Shown here: positions 23,336 through 34,762 of the stretch, one piece after another | Layout of the letters: every line of letters begins with the position of its first letter | Position numbering within the stretch: the stretch's first letter is position 1 | Assembly: GCA_003952965.2 (NCBI GenBank) | Contig: CM025849.1 | Location: 16,150,493-16,214,492 of the forward strand | Direction of reading: 5' to 3' | Length of the DNA stretch: 64,000 bases | Source: Morella rubra | Taxonomy: Eukaryota; Streptophyta; Magnoliopsida; Fagales; Myricaceae | Position numbers and translations under genes: made by a program | Notes under the pieces: generated by a model | Databases searched by the model: none | Told to the model about the DNA's origin: nothing | Seen by the model: only the letters and a program-made list of their open reading frames with translations

Positions 23336-23339
23336 GATG

Positions 23340-24300
23340 AGTTGGTAAAAATTCCTGAGATTTGCATTTATCAAGTCCTACTCAAGTCAAGACTAGTGTC
23401 TCAATATATTTGGTGATCATCTAAAGTGTTAAGGTTTGATTGAAGTATGCTTACAGTTCACTGAACTCGAGGTTTGTTCAGAGTTCATTCATAGTTTGAT
23501 CAAGACTCACAAATGGCAGTTACAACGGTTTTGACAGAAGCGCACAAGAAGCAAGATTACTAAAGTATTCGTGAGAAGCCTTCCACCCGATCCTCCAGAA
23601 AATAAAACGGTGTTTCTTCTCACATTCTGAGCCCGGATATTTTGATGAGTGGTTCCTTGAGAGAGATCCTAGCTTCCAGAGCCTATTCTACATACATTCT
23701 CTAAAAAAGTTTTTGTAGTTTGTTGTGAGTGAATTAAGATTGAACCCAATGAGATTATCCCTTCCCACATTATCTCAGATCGGTTTTTGATCACCATAAT
23801 ACATCTTGATTGAGAAAGATGAACTCCAGAGGTTCTTGGAGATCTACCAAGAAAGGCTGATTGCTTGTAGAGTGTGGATAAATCAGCTTGGCTGTGAAAG
23901 ATCAGTTTTTCAAAATAAAAACCTTCTAACGGAAGAGGAGTTCTTCATTCCCTGCAAGAAGGTAGATCTGAAAGTTGTATTCTAGGTAAGGTAACAGTAG
24001 ATTAGACTAGCAACGGGGTGTTGGGTAGCCTATAGATCACTGTGTACCGAGTTTGAAGATTATAGTGGATTCGAATAGCTAGCCTTCAGGCCCGGAGAGT
24101 TTTTACCTCTTGAAAAAATTCTTTCAAGCGGATTTTCTCTTCATAACCAAATCTTGGTGTCCTTGTTTTGATTTTGTTTACATTGAATAACTTGCTGTTA
24201 TTAGGATTATTTGTTTCTTTAGTTTCCTTGATTGAGAAAGAAGTATAGTATTGCTCTGTGATCTAGGTTCGGCTACATTATTTTGAGTCTTAAACAGTTC
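23340..24300. other. LTR-like non-coding stretch
   Basis: No ORF. Phrases such as GATTATAGTGGATTCGAATAG and GCTTGTAGAGTGTGGATAAA resemble the R/U5 part of long copia LTRs, but no TG...CA ends or target duplication could be fixed. Confidence 0.35.
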
Positions 24301-24379
24301 ACTTCATATAGTTAATAAAATTATGCTTATAATTTAATTACATATCATTTAAGTAATAATTACATTGTGTTTAAGTTTT

Positions 24380-24956
24380 GGTGAAAACCGTTTGAACATA
24401 AAATGCACCGTTCTAACATTAAAAGGTAAAGAAACGACATTGTTTTATTATGTAAGCAAGGTTCGCACGGTGTTTGAATAACATTACAGCTTTATCTGAA
24501 AACTAACGACGTCATTCAGATAAAAGATTGTTGCTTGGACGTTCGAAAACTGTGTTCGAACGTATATTTATGCGCGCAATTCTTCCAGGCTCTTTTTTGG
24601 CATACCATTCTAACATACTCAAGAGCATTTGAACAGCCATCCCAAACTCAAATACCACAAACGAGACCTTAGGCCCCATTTTGCCCCAAACTCTCAAAAC
24701 AATAAAAAAAATTCGCTTAATTTTCTTTCTACACTGTTTCTTATGTTTTGTCTCCTTGTTGTAGGAAAATACTTAAATGGAGCTTGCTTGTGTTTTGGAG
24801 GTGAGTTTTATCAATTTAATCAATGATTTTATTAGTTTTTTAGGCTTACATTTTTTTTATTGTTTTGGCTTGAATTTGTAGACGAAATTAATGTTTAAAT
24901 GCTCCTAGATAGTTGCATTTGTGTTCTGGTGTATTGAATGCATGTTTTAGAAGTAA

Positions 24957-24992
<36 letters not shown>

Positions 24993-25185
24993 TAGGATTA
25001 ATTGAGAGCTTTTGGATCGGTGATTTTTGTGGTTTTCCGTAGCATTCGAACTCTGTAAAAGTAAGTGTTCGTACAATGTTGCTAAAATTTAGGTCATTTG
25101 CAGGGATGACAGTCATGTTCAAACGGTAAATTTACACCGTTCGGACGTATTGTCTTCGTTTGAACGTCTTCAAACGTTTTTAGGA
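24380..25185. repeat. TTCGAA palindrome words, right side
   Basis: CCGTTTGAAC, ACGTTCGAAAAC, TGTGTTCGAACG, GCATTCGAAC, TGTTCAAACGG, CCGTTCGGACG and TTTGAACG lie in the right part of the element, mirroring 21.2-22.1 kb. Confidence 0.7.
24961..24989. repeat. (TA)n microsatellite
   Basis: About 14 TA units; short antisense ORFs through it encode only YIYIYI and are not genes. Confidence 0.9.
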
Positions 25186-25677
25186 GAATTAGAAATTTTG
25201 CATTTATATGTATGACAGATCTAAATGGAAGGTGTTGGGCCTTAAATGTATTTGCATTACTATAACAATATTAATATCCAAAAGAAACTAATTGAGAGAA
25301 TAATAAAAGTTGATCTAACATTTCCCAAATTATTATCTTTCATTCTATGGAAATAAATAGAGAGTAATACTTTAGTTAGTAGAGTCGGACTTCTGAAAAC
25401 TTTTCGGCCACACATCAGATCTACAAAGAAAGAGTCTTGACCATGAATCTAGACGACCTAGGTAATATATGCTCGTAGTGTTTCCTCTATCATATTAAGA
25501 GCTTACACATCTTTAAGGCCACGAAAATCTTTGTTTTTTGGCCCAACAATAGTCTACTTCTCCACTCCTAAAGTAGCAAAAGCCGTTTAAAGATTGCTGT
25601 CAGAAGGGTTTTAGTCCCTAGCATAAGCCTTTTAAACTTGACTCATGGGCTGGGTGTGAACTGGTTTTTTTTTTGAA

Positions 25678-25704
25678 GGGGGGGGGGGGGGGGGGGGTGG
25701 GGGG
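25678..25704. repeat. Poly-G tract (20 G, T, 6 G)
   Basis: Twenty consecutive G, one T, then six G, directly after a T run. Confidence 0.9.
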
Positions 25705-26738
25705 CAATTAAGTATGTTGTATTATATATCAGCAGTTTCAAAATGACTAGTGAGCTGAAGATTTTGATGTGACAGTCTATCGTAACGGGATTATAGTGAC
25801 AATTTGGGTGGCAAAATTTTTTTTTGACACTCAAAATCATTGTTGAAAAAAATATTGAAAGTTTGGGCCGGGGCTATTATTTTTTTCTGTCATCTAATCA
25901 GAAAATTGTGTAGGAGGTGTGTCACGAGAAGTTAGTACTTCAGGGGATGCTCTGATTGCAGCCGATCGAAACTGAGATCGGTACAGTAGGTAATTATAAT
26001 TCAGGTACCTCGTCCTCCATATTTCATAATTTGAATGACATAAGTGGTACTGACGCTGGAGCCGGGAGCTGACGATGCTCTTGTGAATCTTGTCGGCCGG
26101 CGTACCAGCAAAAGAAGGCAAAGCTATCCTAAATATGCAGGAGGAGGTTTTCTAATCATGAGCCTGTTTTCTGTCATTTGCTTTATGATAGATGAGTAAT
26201 ACATAAACGTGCCAAAGCTCAAATTGCTCAACACAGGAAAGCTGGCTGGCTAGCTAAAGCAATACGCAAAGATTTGATTTCACTCTTTTGGAATAGTTCT
26301 CACGGCAAAGAGTCATCAGTCAGTCTTTACTTTTAAAGAAAATTGATTGGAAAGGATGGAATTTCTCTTTGGGGATTGGGACGCGATTGCCGGAGGGAAT
26401 TACTCGTTGTAAAATGCATATGAAGTTGTAATAATTAATGTTATTCCAGAATATGTGATCATCAGCAATGGGAAAAGATAAGTTTCCTTTACTCCGTTCC
26501 CTGACTAAATGGCACAGATTTAAGCAGGATTGGAGTTCCCTATACTCATTTCTATGGCACGGATTTAACCTAGTATGGGCTCAATGTAGAATTCGATGAA
26601 TGCGCTCACATAGAATTCCTCATGGTACGATTCTTGGTGTTGTAATGCAGTAGTGTCCCATTGCTGGAATATGTTAAATCGCTCTATGTGAGATTGTACA
26701 TATAAGAGAATCAGTTATGATTGATACTCTTTGTTTTA

Positions 26739-26768
26739 GCTTATATGGGCTTATATGGGCTTATATGT
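26739..26768. repeat. 10-bp tandem repeat, nearly 3 copies
   Basis: GCTTATATGG occurs three times in a row (third incomplete). Confidence 0.9.
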
Positions 26769-27059
26769 AACCTAAGAGCCGCTTGCAGTATACACTAAAA
26801 TGGGACAAATCTTAGCATGTTATGTGTAAGGTCTCTATTGTATTTTTTTTTCTATTTTTCCAGTAAAAGCTTGATCCAAGGTTAATAAAAGGTTTAAACT
26901 TTGGGTTCAATTGTACAAACAGTGCATATTATAATGTTTTGACAAAAAGATCTTTGTGGTAACCGTTTGTACAGATTTGTCCCTATAGTCACTTTCTGTC
27001 ATTGCTCTTAATGCCTGATGTCGAGGTGGAAAAAATATCCATGTGTGCACCAACCAGCG

Positions 27060-27520
27060 ACCTGCATTACCTGTCCTACTCGGCCATCTCAAACCCAAAA
27101 ATCCCCAATTTATGAGCACCTCTAAGATTACTCAAAGTGGCAAAAATCATATACTGGCCTTCATCATTGTCTTCCACCGGGTAGAGGCATCTCACGGAAT
27201 TTCTTTTCAGCTAAATCAAACGCAAGGATCCTAAACCGGTGCTGATCAAGAGGGACCAAGTCAACTGTCCAATGCAGAGGACCATTAACAAGGATCCCTA
27301 TCGTGTAGTCAATCTCATACTAGTTATCAAGGGATGGGATGCTTTTCCACGAGTTCTCTTTCAGAGAGAAAACTTTGCCTTTATTAGTTGACGAATCATA
27401 TCCAAATCCACGCATATATGCGACAATTGGGGTGAAAATCCAGGGTCATGTAATTCCTGTGGTCTCCAGTCGAAGAATTCCAAGAGAATTTCAACAATGA
27501 CAACTTCGAGTAAATTCTTC
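27060..27520 (-). pseudogene. F-box-associated (FBA) domain pseudogene
   Basis: On the minus strand the frames read FGYDSSTN, KVFSLKENSWKSIP, ILVNGPLHWTVD, HRFRILAFDLAE and KFREMPLPG, the ordered hallmarks of the F-box-associated interaction domain of plant F-box proteins (substrate receptors of SCF ubiquitin ligases). The N-terminal F-box is not visible. Frame breaks occur after FGYDS, after SIPSLDN (TAA) and after PLPGGRQ. Apart from the peptide genes, it is the only host-type coding relic in the window. Confidence 0.7.
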
Positions 27521-28289
27521 CTCGTCGTGACTCTTCTTCAACCATCACCTAAACCAAACGTTTATCTAAGACAAATGCTTCGTTTTCGGCACAAGTGGAA
27601 ACCTCAACAAGTGTGTGATCCGTGCGGATGTCACAGTTTCTGATGTAATATGATGATTTAACTCTAGCTAGGTGGGAAAGCACGGAGTAATGTAGTTGAA
27701 AACACACGAGCTGGATTAGAGAGGGGAAAAAAAAAACAGACGATCTTGTAGGGATGGAAAGAAGCATCACAAACTGGAGATTGATGGAAAGACAACCTGT
27801 GGTGGCAGAGAATCTATTATCTGAGGATGAAGAAAAAGCTTGAGCTGGATTGTCAGGGGGTTGGGGTTAAATTGGGAGGGAGAAGCTCGTTTTGATGAGT
27901 CAGCTTTTTTTTTTCTTTTTAAAACAAAAATGCTGGCAGGGCTCACATGTGGATGATGAGCGATGAGTGGGTTTCCGGCATGATGTCGAACTAGCCAAGT
28001 AGGACAGGTGTTGTTGGTTGGTTGGTGCACACATGAATATTTTTTCCATTACAATACCACGCGTTAAGAGCGATGGTGGAATTGAAATAGAGAGACTATT
28101 ATGTTACTAAACACTGAATGAATTTGTACAAACTTTTACCACAAAGACTTATTTGACAAAACGTTATACCGTAAGTATTATTTGTATAATTAAGCCTAAA
28201 TTTTAATTAGTGCAATAAAAGATTGTACACATCATTGACACAATTTTTGGACAAGTACACTAAGAAATAGTTAATTAGTGATAAAATGA
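27521..28289. other. No recognisable feature
   Basis: Possibly the 5' part of the F-box relic, but no motif is readable. The ORFs here (27549-27770 and 27767-28030, minus) have no domain signature. Confidence 0.35.
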
Positions 28290-28409
28290 ATAATTCACTT
28301 TTCCCATTTGGGGAAAGTGCATCGCAAGGTCTGAGACAACCCAACTTAATTTTCTTTTGAATCTTAGTATATTTTTGCAATCATTCAGCCTCTTTATGCC
28401 TACCATAAC

Positions 28410-28813
28410 TGTTAGAATTGGATGAGGAATGAAAAAGATAAGCCATAATTCCGTTGAGAAAACTATGGCGTGAAACAAGGAGATTGTGAGAGTTTGAATG
28501 TTTCAAATATGCTGTAAAAACTTAGTTACAGAGGAACCCGAGAGGGTTATTTATACAGGCCAAGAAAGAATAAATTAAACTAGCTAAAAAATACTGGCGG
28601 TAGCTAACAGACAAGATAAGAGAGATCAAAACAAATCTCTATACAAGTGGTCTAACAGAAGCATAGAGTAAATCAAGGAGGATGACGTGTGGGCACTGTC
28701 TTTCCACAAATAGCAGTTACATTTCCAAGGAGCTGCAGTGAGTGTGCCGTAGGTTGAGGACTATGGGGCGGATTATCTGCTGACTCATCTCTCAATTTCC
28801 TTGAATCTTGAGA
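28410..28813 (-). repeat. 3' LTR of copia element (404 bp)
   Basis: Near-identical to 34763-35166. Minus-strand ends are TCTCAAG...CTAACA, and a TATA-like TGTATAAATAACC is read on the minus strand near 28542-28556. Confidence 0.93.
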
Positions 28814-28826
28814 CTCCCCCTCAAGG
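28814..28826 (-). other. Polypurine tract
   Basis: Minus-strand CCTTGAGGGGGAG directly precedes the 3' LTR. Confidence 0.8.
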
Positions 28827-28848
28827 TGGACACACAGATTAAGTGTGT

Positions 28849-29399
28849 TCATCTTGGACAGTAGAAAATGGAATGTAGCTGTAGGTAGAGCTTTGTCAGG
28901 ATATCTGCAATCTGCAACTTTGAACTCACATGTACTGGTGCAATGGTTCCAGCAAGCACTTTCTCTCCAACAAAATGACAGTCCAACTCAATGTGCTTTG
29001 TTCTTTCATGGAACATTGGATTTTTGGTGAGATGTAGAGCTGCTTGGTTATCACAATATAAGAGGGCAGGTCTCGGATGACTTGTGTTAAAATCTTGCAA
29101 CAAGTTCATCAGCCATAAAATTTCACAGCTGGTATTGGCCAATGCACGGTATTCAGCTTCAGCAGAGGAGCTATATATGGTGGTTTGGTTTTTGATTTCC
29201 AGCTAATCAAAGAATCTCCTAAGAAGATGCAAAAACCAGGGGTAGATCTTCGGGTCTCGTGGCAAGCAGCCCAATCTGAGTTGCTAAATGCCCTGAGAAG
29301 TGGTTCAGACTTGGAAGAATATAGGAGACCTTGGCCTATGGATCCTTGAGATATCTCAACACCCGATGTGCAGCTTGCTGATGGATTTGTGAAGGTCAA
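28849..29399 (-). pseudogene. Copia RNase H, frameshifted
   Basis: Two overlapping frames give [27 protein letters not shown], then [40 protein letters not shown] and LQIADILTK, a copia RNase H domain. The frame breaks at the conserved [11 protein letters not shown] region (about 29140-29180), which is degraded. Confidence 0.9.
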
Positions 29400-30298
29400 T
29401 CCATAAATTGACTCAAGATGTTAACATAATATGTGATATCCGGTCTTGTAATGGACAAATAAATCAACCTTCCAACCAACCTCCTATAACCTGTAATGTC
29501 AATGAGAGGATCTGCTGCCAAATGAGAAAGTTTATGATTTGGTTCTATTAGTATGCTGATAGGCTTGCATCCAAGCATACCAGCATCCTCTAAAATCTCA
29601 AGAGTGTTCTTCCTTTGATTCAAATGAATTCCTTTTTCTGATCTTGCTATTTCTAAGTCAAGGAAATACTTTGGATTGCCAAGATCTTTGATCTTAAATT
29701 GGCTGTGCAAATATGTCTTGATGGAGTCAATTGTTTTGAGAATTTCATCAACATACACTAATAATGCAATAAATTGGCCATCATGGATCTTTGTAAACAA
29801 AGAGTAATTTGACCTGGATTGTTGGAAACCAATGGCAATGAGAGATGCAAACAATTTTGAGTGCCATTACCTCGAGGCTTGCTTAAGGCCATAAATGGAT
29901 TTGTGCAGCCTACAAACTAAATTCTGATTTGTAATTGACTCCCCCTTAGGCTGAAATCCCGGAGGTAAATCCATGTAGATCTCCTCTTCTAGATCCCCAT
30001 GGAGAAACGCATTGTGAACATCCAATTGGATCAAATGCCAATTGTGAAGTGCTGCCAAAGCAAGGAAGACACGAACACTAGTAAGCTTTGCAACTGGACT
30101 AAAGGTTTCATGGAAGTCAAATCCCTCTCTTTGAGTGTAGCCCTTGGCTACCAACCGGGCCTTGTGCCTTTCTATAGAACCATCGGAGTGCAATTTGGTC
30201 TTGTAGACATATCTACAGCCAGTTGCTTTCTTTCCTTTTGGAAGAGTAGTGATTGTCCAAGTGTTGTTGGCCTCCGAGGCATTTAACTCATCTGCCAT
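29396..30298 (-). pseudogene. Copia reverse transcriptase with altered YVDD box
   Basis: Segment 1 (30298-29867) has [50 protein letters not shown] and YGLKQASR. Segment 2 (29854-29396) has LLVYVDEILKT, FKIKDLGNPKYFL, GYRRLVGRLIYL and SITRPDITYYV. These are the palm/finger motifs of copia RT. The catalytic YVDD is YVDE, and residues just after it are deleted. A stop separates the two segments. Confidence 0.92.
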
Positions 30299-30879
30299 GG
30301 CTTTGATCCAATGCTCAGAGAGAACAGCCTCTGCATAGGTGGTAGGGTCTTGGGTAGAAGAGAGGAAGAGTGTATAGGCCTTGTGAAAAGGAGAGAAATG
30401 AGTGTATGAGAGGTAATGCTCAAGTGGATGAGCAGTGGAGTGATGAGGTGACGATGAAGATGCTGAATTGCAGTGATAATCAAGGAGATATTTAGGTGGG
30501 TTTCTGATCCTATCTGATCTTCTTAAGGGTGGAGGGGATGGTGAATTTGGTGGTAAAGGAGAAAGTGAGGGAAGGTGGTGGCTGGCAAAGTGGTGGAAGG
30601 AATAGGATCAGAAGAAAGGGAAGGAGGGTCAATGGAAGAGGCAAGATCAGGGGAATGAGGTGAGAGTGGATCTCTGTTAGTGAAAGAAGGAAAGGAAGAT
30701 GAAGGAAGGGGATTTTGGAAGTCTACATCTGAAGGGAGTGGAGGTAGAATGGAGTTTGGGATAGAGCAGATGTAGAATTGTAGTAATGATGTTGGAAAGG
30801 AAAATAAGTTTCATGGAAAATGATGTCTCTTGAGATGCTATACTTGTGACAGTCCAGATAATAAACCTTGTACCCCTTA

Positions 30880-31918
30880 ACCCCTTGGTGGATATCCTAT
30901 GAACACACACCTCCTAGCTCTTGGATCTAGCTTGGTTTGATTGTGTTTGAGAGTGGAGACAAAATATAAGCAACCAAAGACTCTTAAATGTGAATATGAA
31001 GGAGGAGCTGAAAAGAAAAGCTCATAAGGTGACCGATTGTTGAGCACAGGAGTGGGGATCCTATTTATCAAGTGAACTACTGTTAGGACAGCATCTCCCT
31101 AAAACTTGGTTGGGAGAGAGGCTTGGAACAGCAAAGCACGAGTAGTGGAAAGGAGGTGCTGATGCTTCCTTTCAACTACCCCATTTTGTTGAGGGGTATA
31201 AATGCATGTCTTTTGATGAAGGATTCCATTTTTATTATAAAATTCTTGCATCAAAAACTCTGTTCCATTATCAGATCTGATTTGTTTGACCTTGAGATTG
31301 TATTGAGTTTGTGTCATTTGGATGAAGGACTGCAAGAGGCTTCGAGTTTCAGATTTAAACTTCATCAAAAAAATCCATGTCATTCGACTATAGTCATCTA
31401 CTATAGTGAGGAAATATTGATGTCCTTGAGGTGTGGCTTGTGAATATGGTCCCCAAATGTCATAATGGATTAATTCAAAAGGAGAAGAAGTGGAAGAAAT
31501 ACTATGAGGAAAGGTATTTCTTTTTTGTTTTGCAAAATGACAGACATTACATCGATTGAAATTAGTACATTTTACATTTGAGGCATGAGAAGAAATCAAA
31601 TTTAGCCTCTGATTGGATACATGCCCTAGTCTAAAATGCCATAAATGAAAATCTTGACTTGATGAAACTTGTTGGACATGAGACAAATGGTTGGGATCAG
31701 AATTAGTAGCTCTTGGACTTTGATTGACAAAAGAACTTCCTAGTGAATTGGAATCAAGGATGTAGAGTCCCTCTAGTACTCAAGTAACTCCAATCATTGT
31801 CCATGTAGCTAGGTTCCAAATGAGACATTGTTTTTGAGAGAAAATAAGACACAGAGAAGAGTTTTGAGTTAATTTGCTGACTGAGAGAAGATTAAAAGTA
31901 AAAGATGGTATACATAGT
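30880..31918 (-). pseudogene. Copia GAG-pre-integrase and integrase
   Basis: Visible are GLYILDS (near 31780), the zinc-binding HH-CC (HFRLGHVS...CNVCHFAKQ), and the DDE core: IHYDIWGPY, IRSDNGTEF and PQQNGVVERKHQHLL, then SPYELFFSAPPSYSHLRVFGC and FIGYPPRG. This would integrate element cDNA. A TGA (31779, in the VT.VLEGLYIL context), a break after SLPTKF (near 31099) and a frameshift after 30877 inactivate it. It is cut on its N-terminal side by the solo LTR. Confidence 0.92.
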
Positions 31919-33304
31919 TGTTAGCCCAAGGTTTTTCTTACAATCAATCTATTTTGGTTTTGATGATAACAAAGTTTTCATACTTATTCAAGACTATTAG
32001 ATTTTACATTGAAATTTCTTTTCAAGAAAATTATAGTTTTTAGAGCATCAAGGTTTCCTTATTTTAAAATCTCTCCAAGTATACTTGATCATCACTACAC
32101 TTGCTAATTGATCATCTTTTATATTGTAAGTATTTTTGAGATTTATTGAATTGGGGTAGTTGTTGTTAAAGAACATTTTTTGTCTAAGTGTTGGAAGTGT
32201 CGACACATTGAACTACTACCCGAGAGTTGTTTTTCAGAATCATTCTAAATTTTTTTCTAAGTGTTGGAAGTGTCGACACATTGGACCATAGTGTCGACAC
32301 ATTGAACTACTACCCGAGAGTTTGTTTTTTAGGTCATTTGAAATATTTTTTTGACTAAGTGTTGGAAGTGTCGACACATTGAGCCATAGTGTCGACACAT
32401 TGAACTAACACCCGAGAGATTGTTTTCAGGTCAAATTTTAATGTGTCAGCACATACCATCAATGTGTCGACACATTGCACGATTTTGTAGAAATCCTGAG
32501 CAACGTCAACTCATCCAAAAAGTATCCAAATGGTCTTAAATGACCTCCAACGGCACTCAAAATTTACAAGAAGACCCTTGGTGCCCTAGGAGCTTTAAAT
32601 AAAAGAAGATAGAGAGACAAACGGTGGACGTGTGCGCTATTAACTCTTGCCCTAATTTCTAGAGAGAGAAAAAGCTTTGAGAAGAAAGAAGCTCCACCAA
32701 CCAAGAAAGCTCGTACTCCCACCTGCAAATACTATTGCTTTCTTTGTGAATCTTGTCTCTTTGCACACCTCAGTACTCATACTTGTTTATTCAGCTTAAA
32801 GAGCTTTTACTAAGATTCCCTTTGTACCCATTCTTGAAAAACACGTGAGTGTTTGGAAAACACTTGTCCTACTTGTTGGTAGAAGAAATCCTCTAGGTTG
32901 TGGGGATTTGTGAGAGTGAGTTAAAGTGTAAGCTCAAAAACACTTTGTAAAGGTTCCTTAGCACCCGAGAAGCTAAGGTGTACTTTCTATTTGAAGATAG
33001 TGAAGAAAGCCCAAGGAAGTCAATAGCCTTGGGGGTAGACGTAGGCAAGTGTTGACCGAACCACCTAAAAGTCATGGTGTCATCTCTCTTCCCTTATCTC
33101 TATTTATTGTTGATATCTATTTATTGTGCTTCTTTAACTATTCCTTTTATTCTTCATTATAGTCCTTGATTGTTTAGATCTACTCTCTTGCTCTTTAGAA
33201 AAAGAAAAAGGGGATCTTTGCAAATTCGGTTTTATAAGAAAAAGGTTAAAATTTTTTTATAAAACCCAATTCACCCCCCCTTTTGGGTTGTTTTTGCTCT
33301 CTCA
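31919..33304 (+). mobile_element. Solo Sirevirus-like LTR nested in copia element
   Basis: TGTTAGCCCAAGG...TTTTGCTCTCTCA, 1386 bp, with the 5-bp duplication ATAGT at 31914-31918 and 33305-33309. It is related to the LTRs at 3422 and 52101 (same start, shared CCTTAGCACCCG and GCCGAACCACCTAAA-type U5, CAATTCACCCCCC end). No internal region remains. Confidence 0.92.
32197..32473. repeat. GTGTCGACAC palindrome array (6 perfect copies)
   Basis: Six perfect copies, usually as pairs GTGTCGACACATTG...CATAGTGTCGACACATTGAAC, embedded in a repeated ~90-bp phrase (AAGTGTTGGAAGTGTCGACA, CCCGAGAG). Confidence 0.9.
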
Positions 33305-33695
33305 ATAGTACTCCATGAAGGGTTAAGGTGTTACTAATCTGGACAGTGCCTATGTGAGTGACTTGTGCTTTTTCTCCATTTGGGATCTGTACATAAGCTT
33401 GAGAAGTGGTAGTGATGGAGGAGAGAAGAGTGATGGAGCAAACCATGTGATATGTAGCTCCAATATCCACTATCCATGTGATGTATTTTGGTTTTTGTGA
33501 AATGCAAGTGGCTGTGGATGCAAAATGGTGATCATGTTCAGAGGAAATGATAAGAGTTTTGAATGAGGGTGAGTGGTAGGTGATCATACCTGCCATGTGG
33601 GAGCTATGAGTAGAAGGGTCAGGTTGTGAGGCATTTTTTTCTTTTCCCGAGTCCTCTATGCTGAACTGTGATGTCTGAGAATTGGCCAAGAGCAT
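33305..33695 (-). pseudogene. Copia aspartic protease, cut by LTR insertion
   Basis: Contains WIVDIGATYHMV where copia proteases have D-S/T-G-A, so the residue after the catalytic Asp is Ile, probably inactivating. It is followed by VQIPNGEKAQVTHIGTV and LTLHGVLL, ending at the solo LTR. A TAG separates it from gag upstream. Confidence 0.85.
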
Positions 33696-33698
33696 AAG

Positions 33699-34670
33699 CT
33701 ATTGTATCTGAGCTTGACTTAAAGCTACTTGAGCTGGTTCTACTACATTGGTGGTTTGATTTGTTGAGTGATTGTTTCTTTGTTTGGTCTTTGTGAACTT
33801 GAAATTAGGAGGGAATCCAATCAACCGGTAGCATTTATCCTTAGTATGTCCAGTTTTTCCACAGTTGTAACAAGTGAGGTCAGACTTATCTTTCTTCTTG
33901 GTCTGATTGTGAGATGCCACCAAAGCACAAGATTCTACAGCAAGAAGAATTGCAAACCGAGCCTGCCTCTGCCTCTCCTCTTGTAGTACAAGTGAAAAAA
34001 CCTTGTCAAGTGAGGGCATGGGGCTCATAATGATGATTTGACCTCGAATGCCATCATATGTCTCATTTAAGCCCATAAGGAACTTAAAGACATAGTCTGT
34101 TTGCTGCCTCTCTCCAACAGAACCGAGTGCATCACAAGTGCATAAACGACATGAACAGTTTGGTGATGGTCGACAGTTATGTATCTCTTCCCATACTGCA
34201 TTCAATTGAGTAAAATACTCATTTACAGATTGAGTTCCTTGTATGATAGTCCCAAGTTGATGCTGAAGTTGATAAATGCGAGCATTGTTCGGTTTTGCAA
34301 ACCTGTCTTTGAGTTTGTCCCATACCTTCTTGGCATCACCTATGAAGCAAACATTTGATGATATCTCCGAGGAAATGGAGTGAAGGATCCAGGAGAGGAT
34401 GATATTATTACATTTGACCCATGGTCCATAAAGATTGCTAGTTCCAGTAGGAGTGGTGATGCTTCCATCAAGGAAGCCTAATTTATTCTGACAGAGAGAC
34501 CAAGAGTGAAAGATCGGCTCCATGATAGGTAGTTGGGGGCCAAATAAAGGTGGAATAATGACAACAGTATTAATGCCATCAGAATGGTGAAGGAAATATA
34601 GGCTGTTGGGGTCTTCAGATGGTGAGAGATTTCTGGCAAAAGGATTAATGATACTTTCATCCGTAGACAT
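33699..34670 (-). CDS. Copia gag (323 codons)
   Basis: Open from MSTDESIINPF to a stop after QAQIQ. The N-terminus (YFLHHSDG, NKLGFLDGSI, VWDKLKDRF, IYQLQHQL, VNEYFTQLNAVWEEI) is the copia-type gag polypeptide, and CYNCGKTGHTKDKC (near 33835-33876) is the CCHC zinc knuckle that binds RNA. The region around PLFGPQLPI is degraded compared with the usual P..G.NY..WSR. It would form the virus-like particle. The start is chosen because it follows the PBS by about 80 bp. Confidence 0.88.
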   Translation of the reverse strand: MSTDESIINPFARNLSPSEDPNSLYFLHHSDGINTVVIIPPLFGPQLPIMEPIFHSWSLCQNKLGFLDGSITTPTGTSNLYGPWVKCNNIILSWILHSISSEISSNVCFIGDAKKVWDKLKDRFAKPNNARIYQLQHQLGTIIQGTQSVNEYFTQLNAVWEEIHNCRPSPNCSCRLCTCDALGSVGERQQTDYVFKFLMGLNETYDGIRGQIIIMSPMPSLDKVFSLVLQEERQRQARFAILLAVESCALVASHNQTKKKDKSDLTCYNCGKTGHTKDKCYRLIGFPPNFKFTKTKQRNNHSTNQTTNVVEPAQVALSQAQIQ

Positions 34671-34750
34671 GATGAGAGTTGAATGAGAGTTGACAGTATC
34701 GGAAGGAAATCAGAATGAGGAAGGTGAGCAAAGAACTGGTCAAAGATTCT

Positions 34751-34762
34751 CCTCTGATACCA
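34751..34762 (-). other. Primer binding site, initiator Met-tRNA
   Basis: Minus-strand TGGTATCAGAGG directly follows the 5' LTR; it is complementary to the 3' end of plant initiator Met-tRNA. Confidence 0.9.

Larger units (their letters stand above)
20997..25190 (+). mobile_element. CACTA-type element with GTTCGAAC arrays
   Basis: Begins CACTACACCAAATTTAATT followed by TTTTTTGAGACGG and GGGACG, a normal plant CACTA terminus, exactly where paralogous unit sequence stops. GTTCGAAC-type words flank a central coding remnant. The 3' terminus was not found; about 25190 is only the last palindrome word. Confidence 0.6.
25191..27059. other. Gene-poor region
   Basis: No supported gene. It holds a long G run (25678-25704) and a 10-bp repeat (26739-26768). 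Short ORFs near 25900-26120 and 26907-27119 show no recognisable domain, apart from overlap with the F-box relic on the right. Confidence 0.4.

Noticed and set aside
24888-25122. YIYIYI ORFs
   Set aside because: Translation of a (TA)n microsatellite.
29999-30286. Plus-strand ORF in the copia RT
   Set aside because: Shadow of the minus-strand reverse transcriptase.
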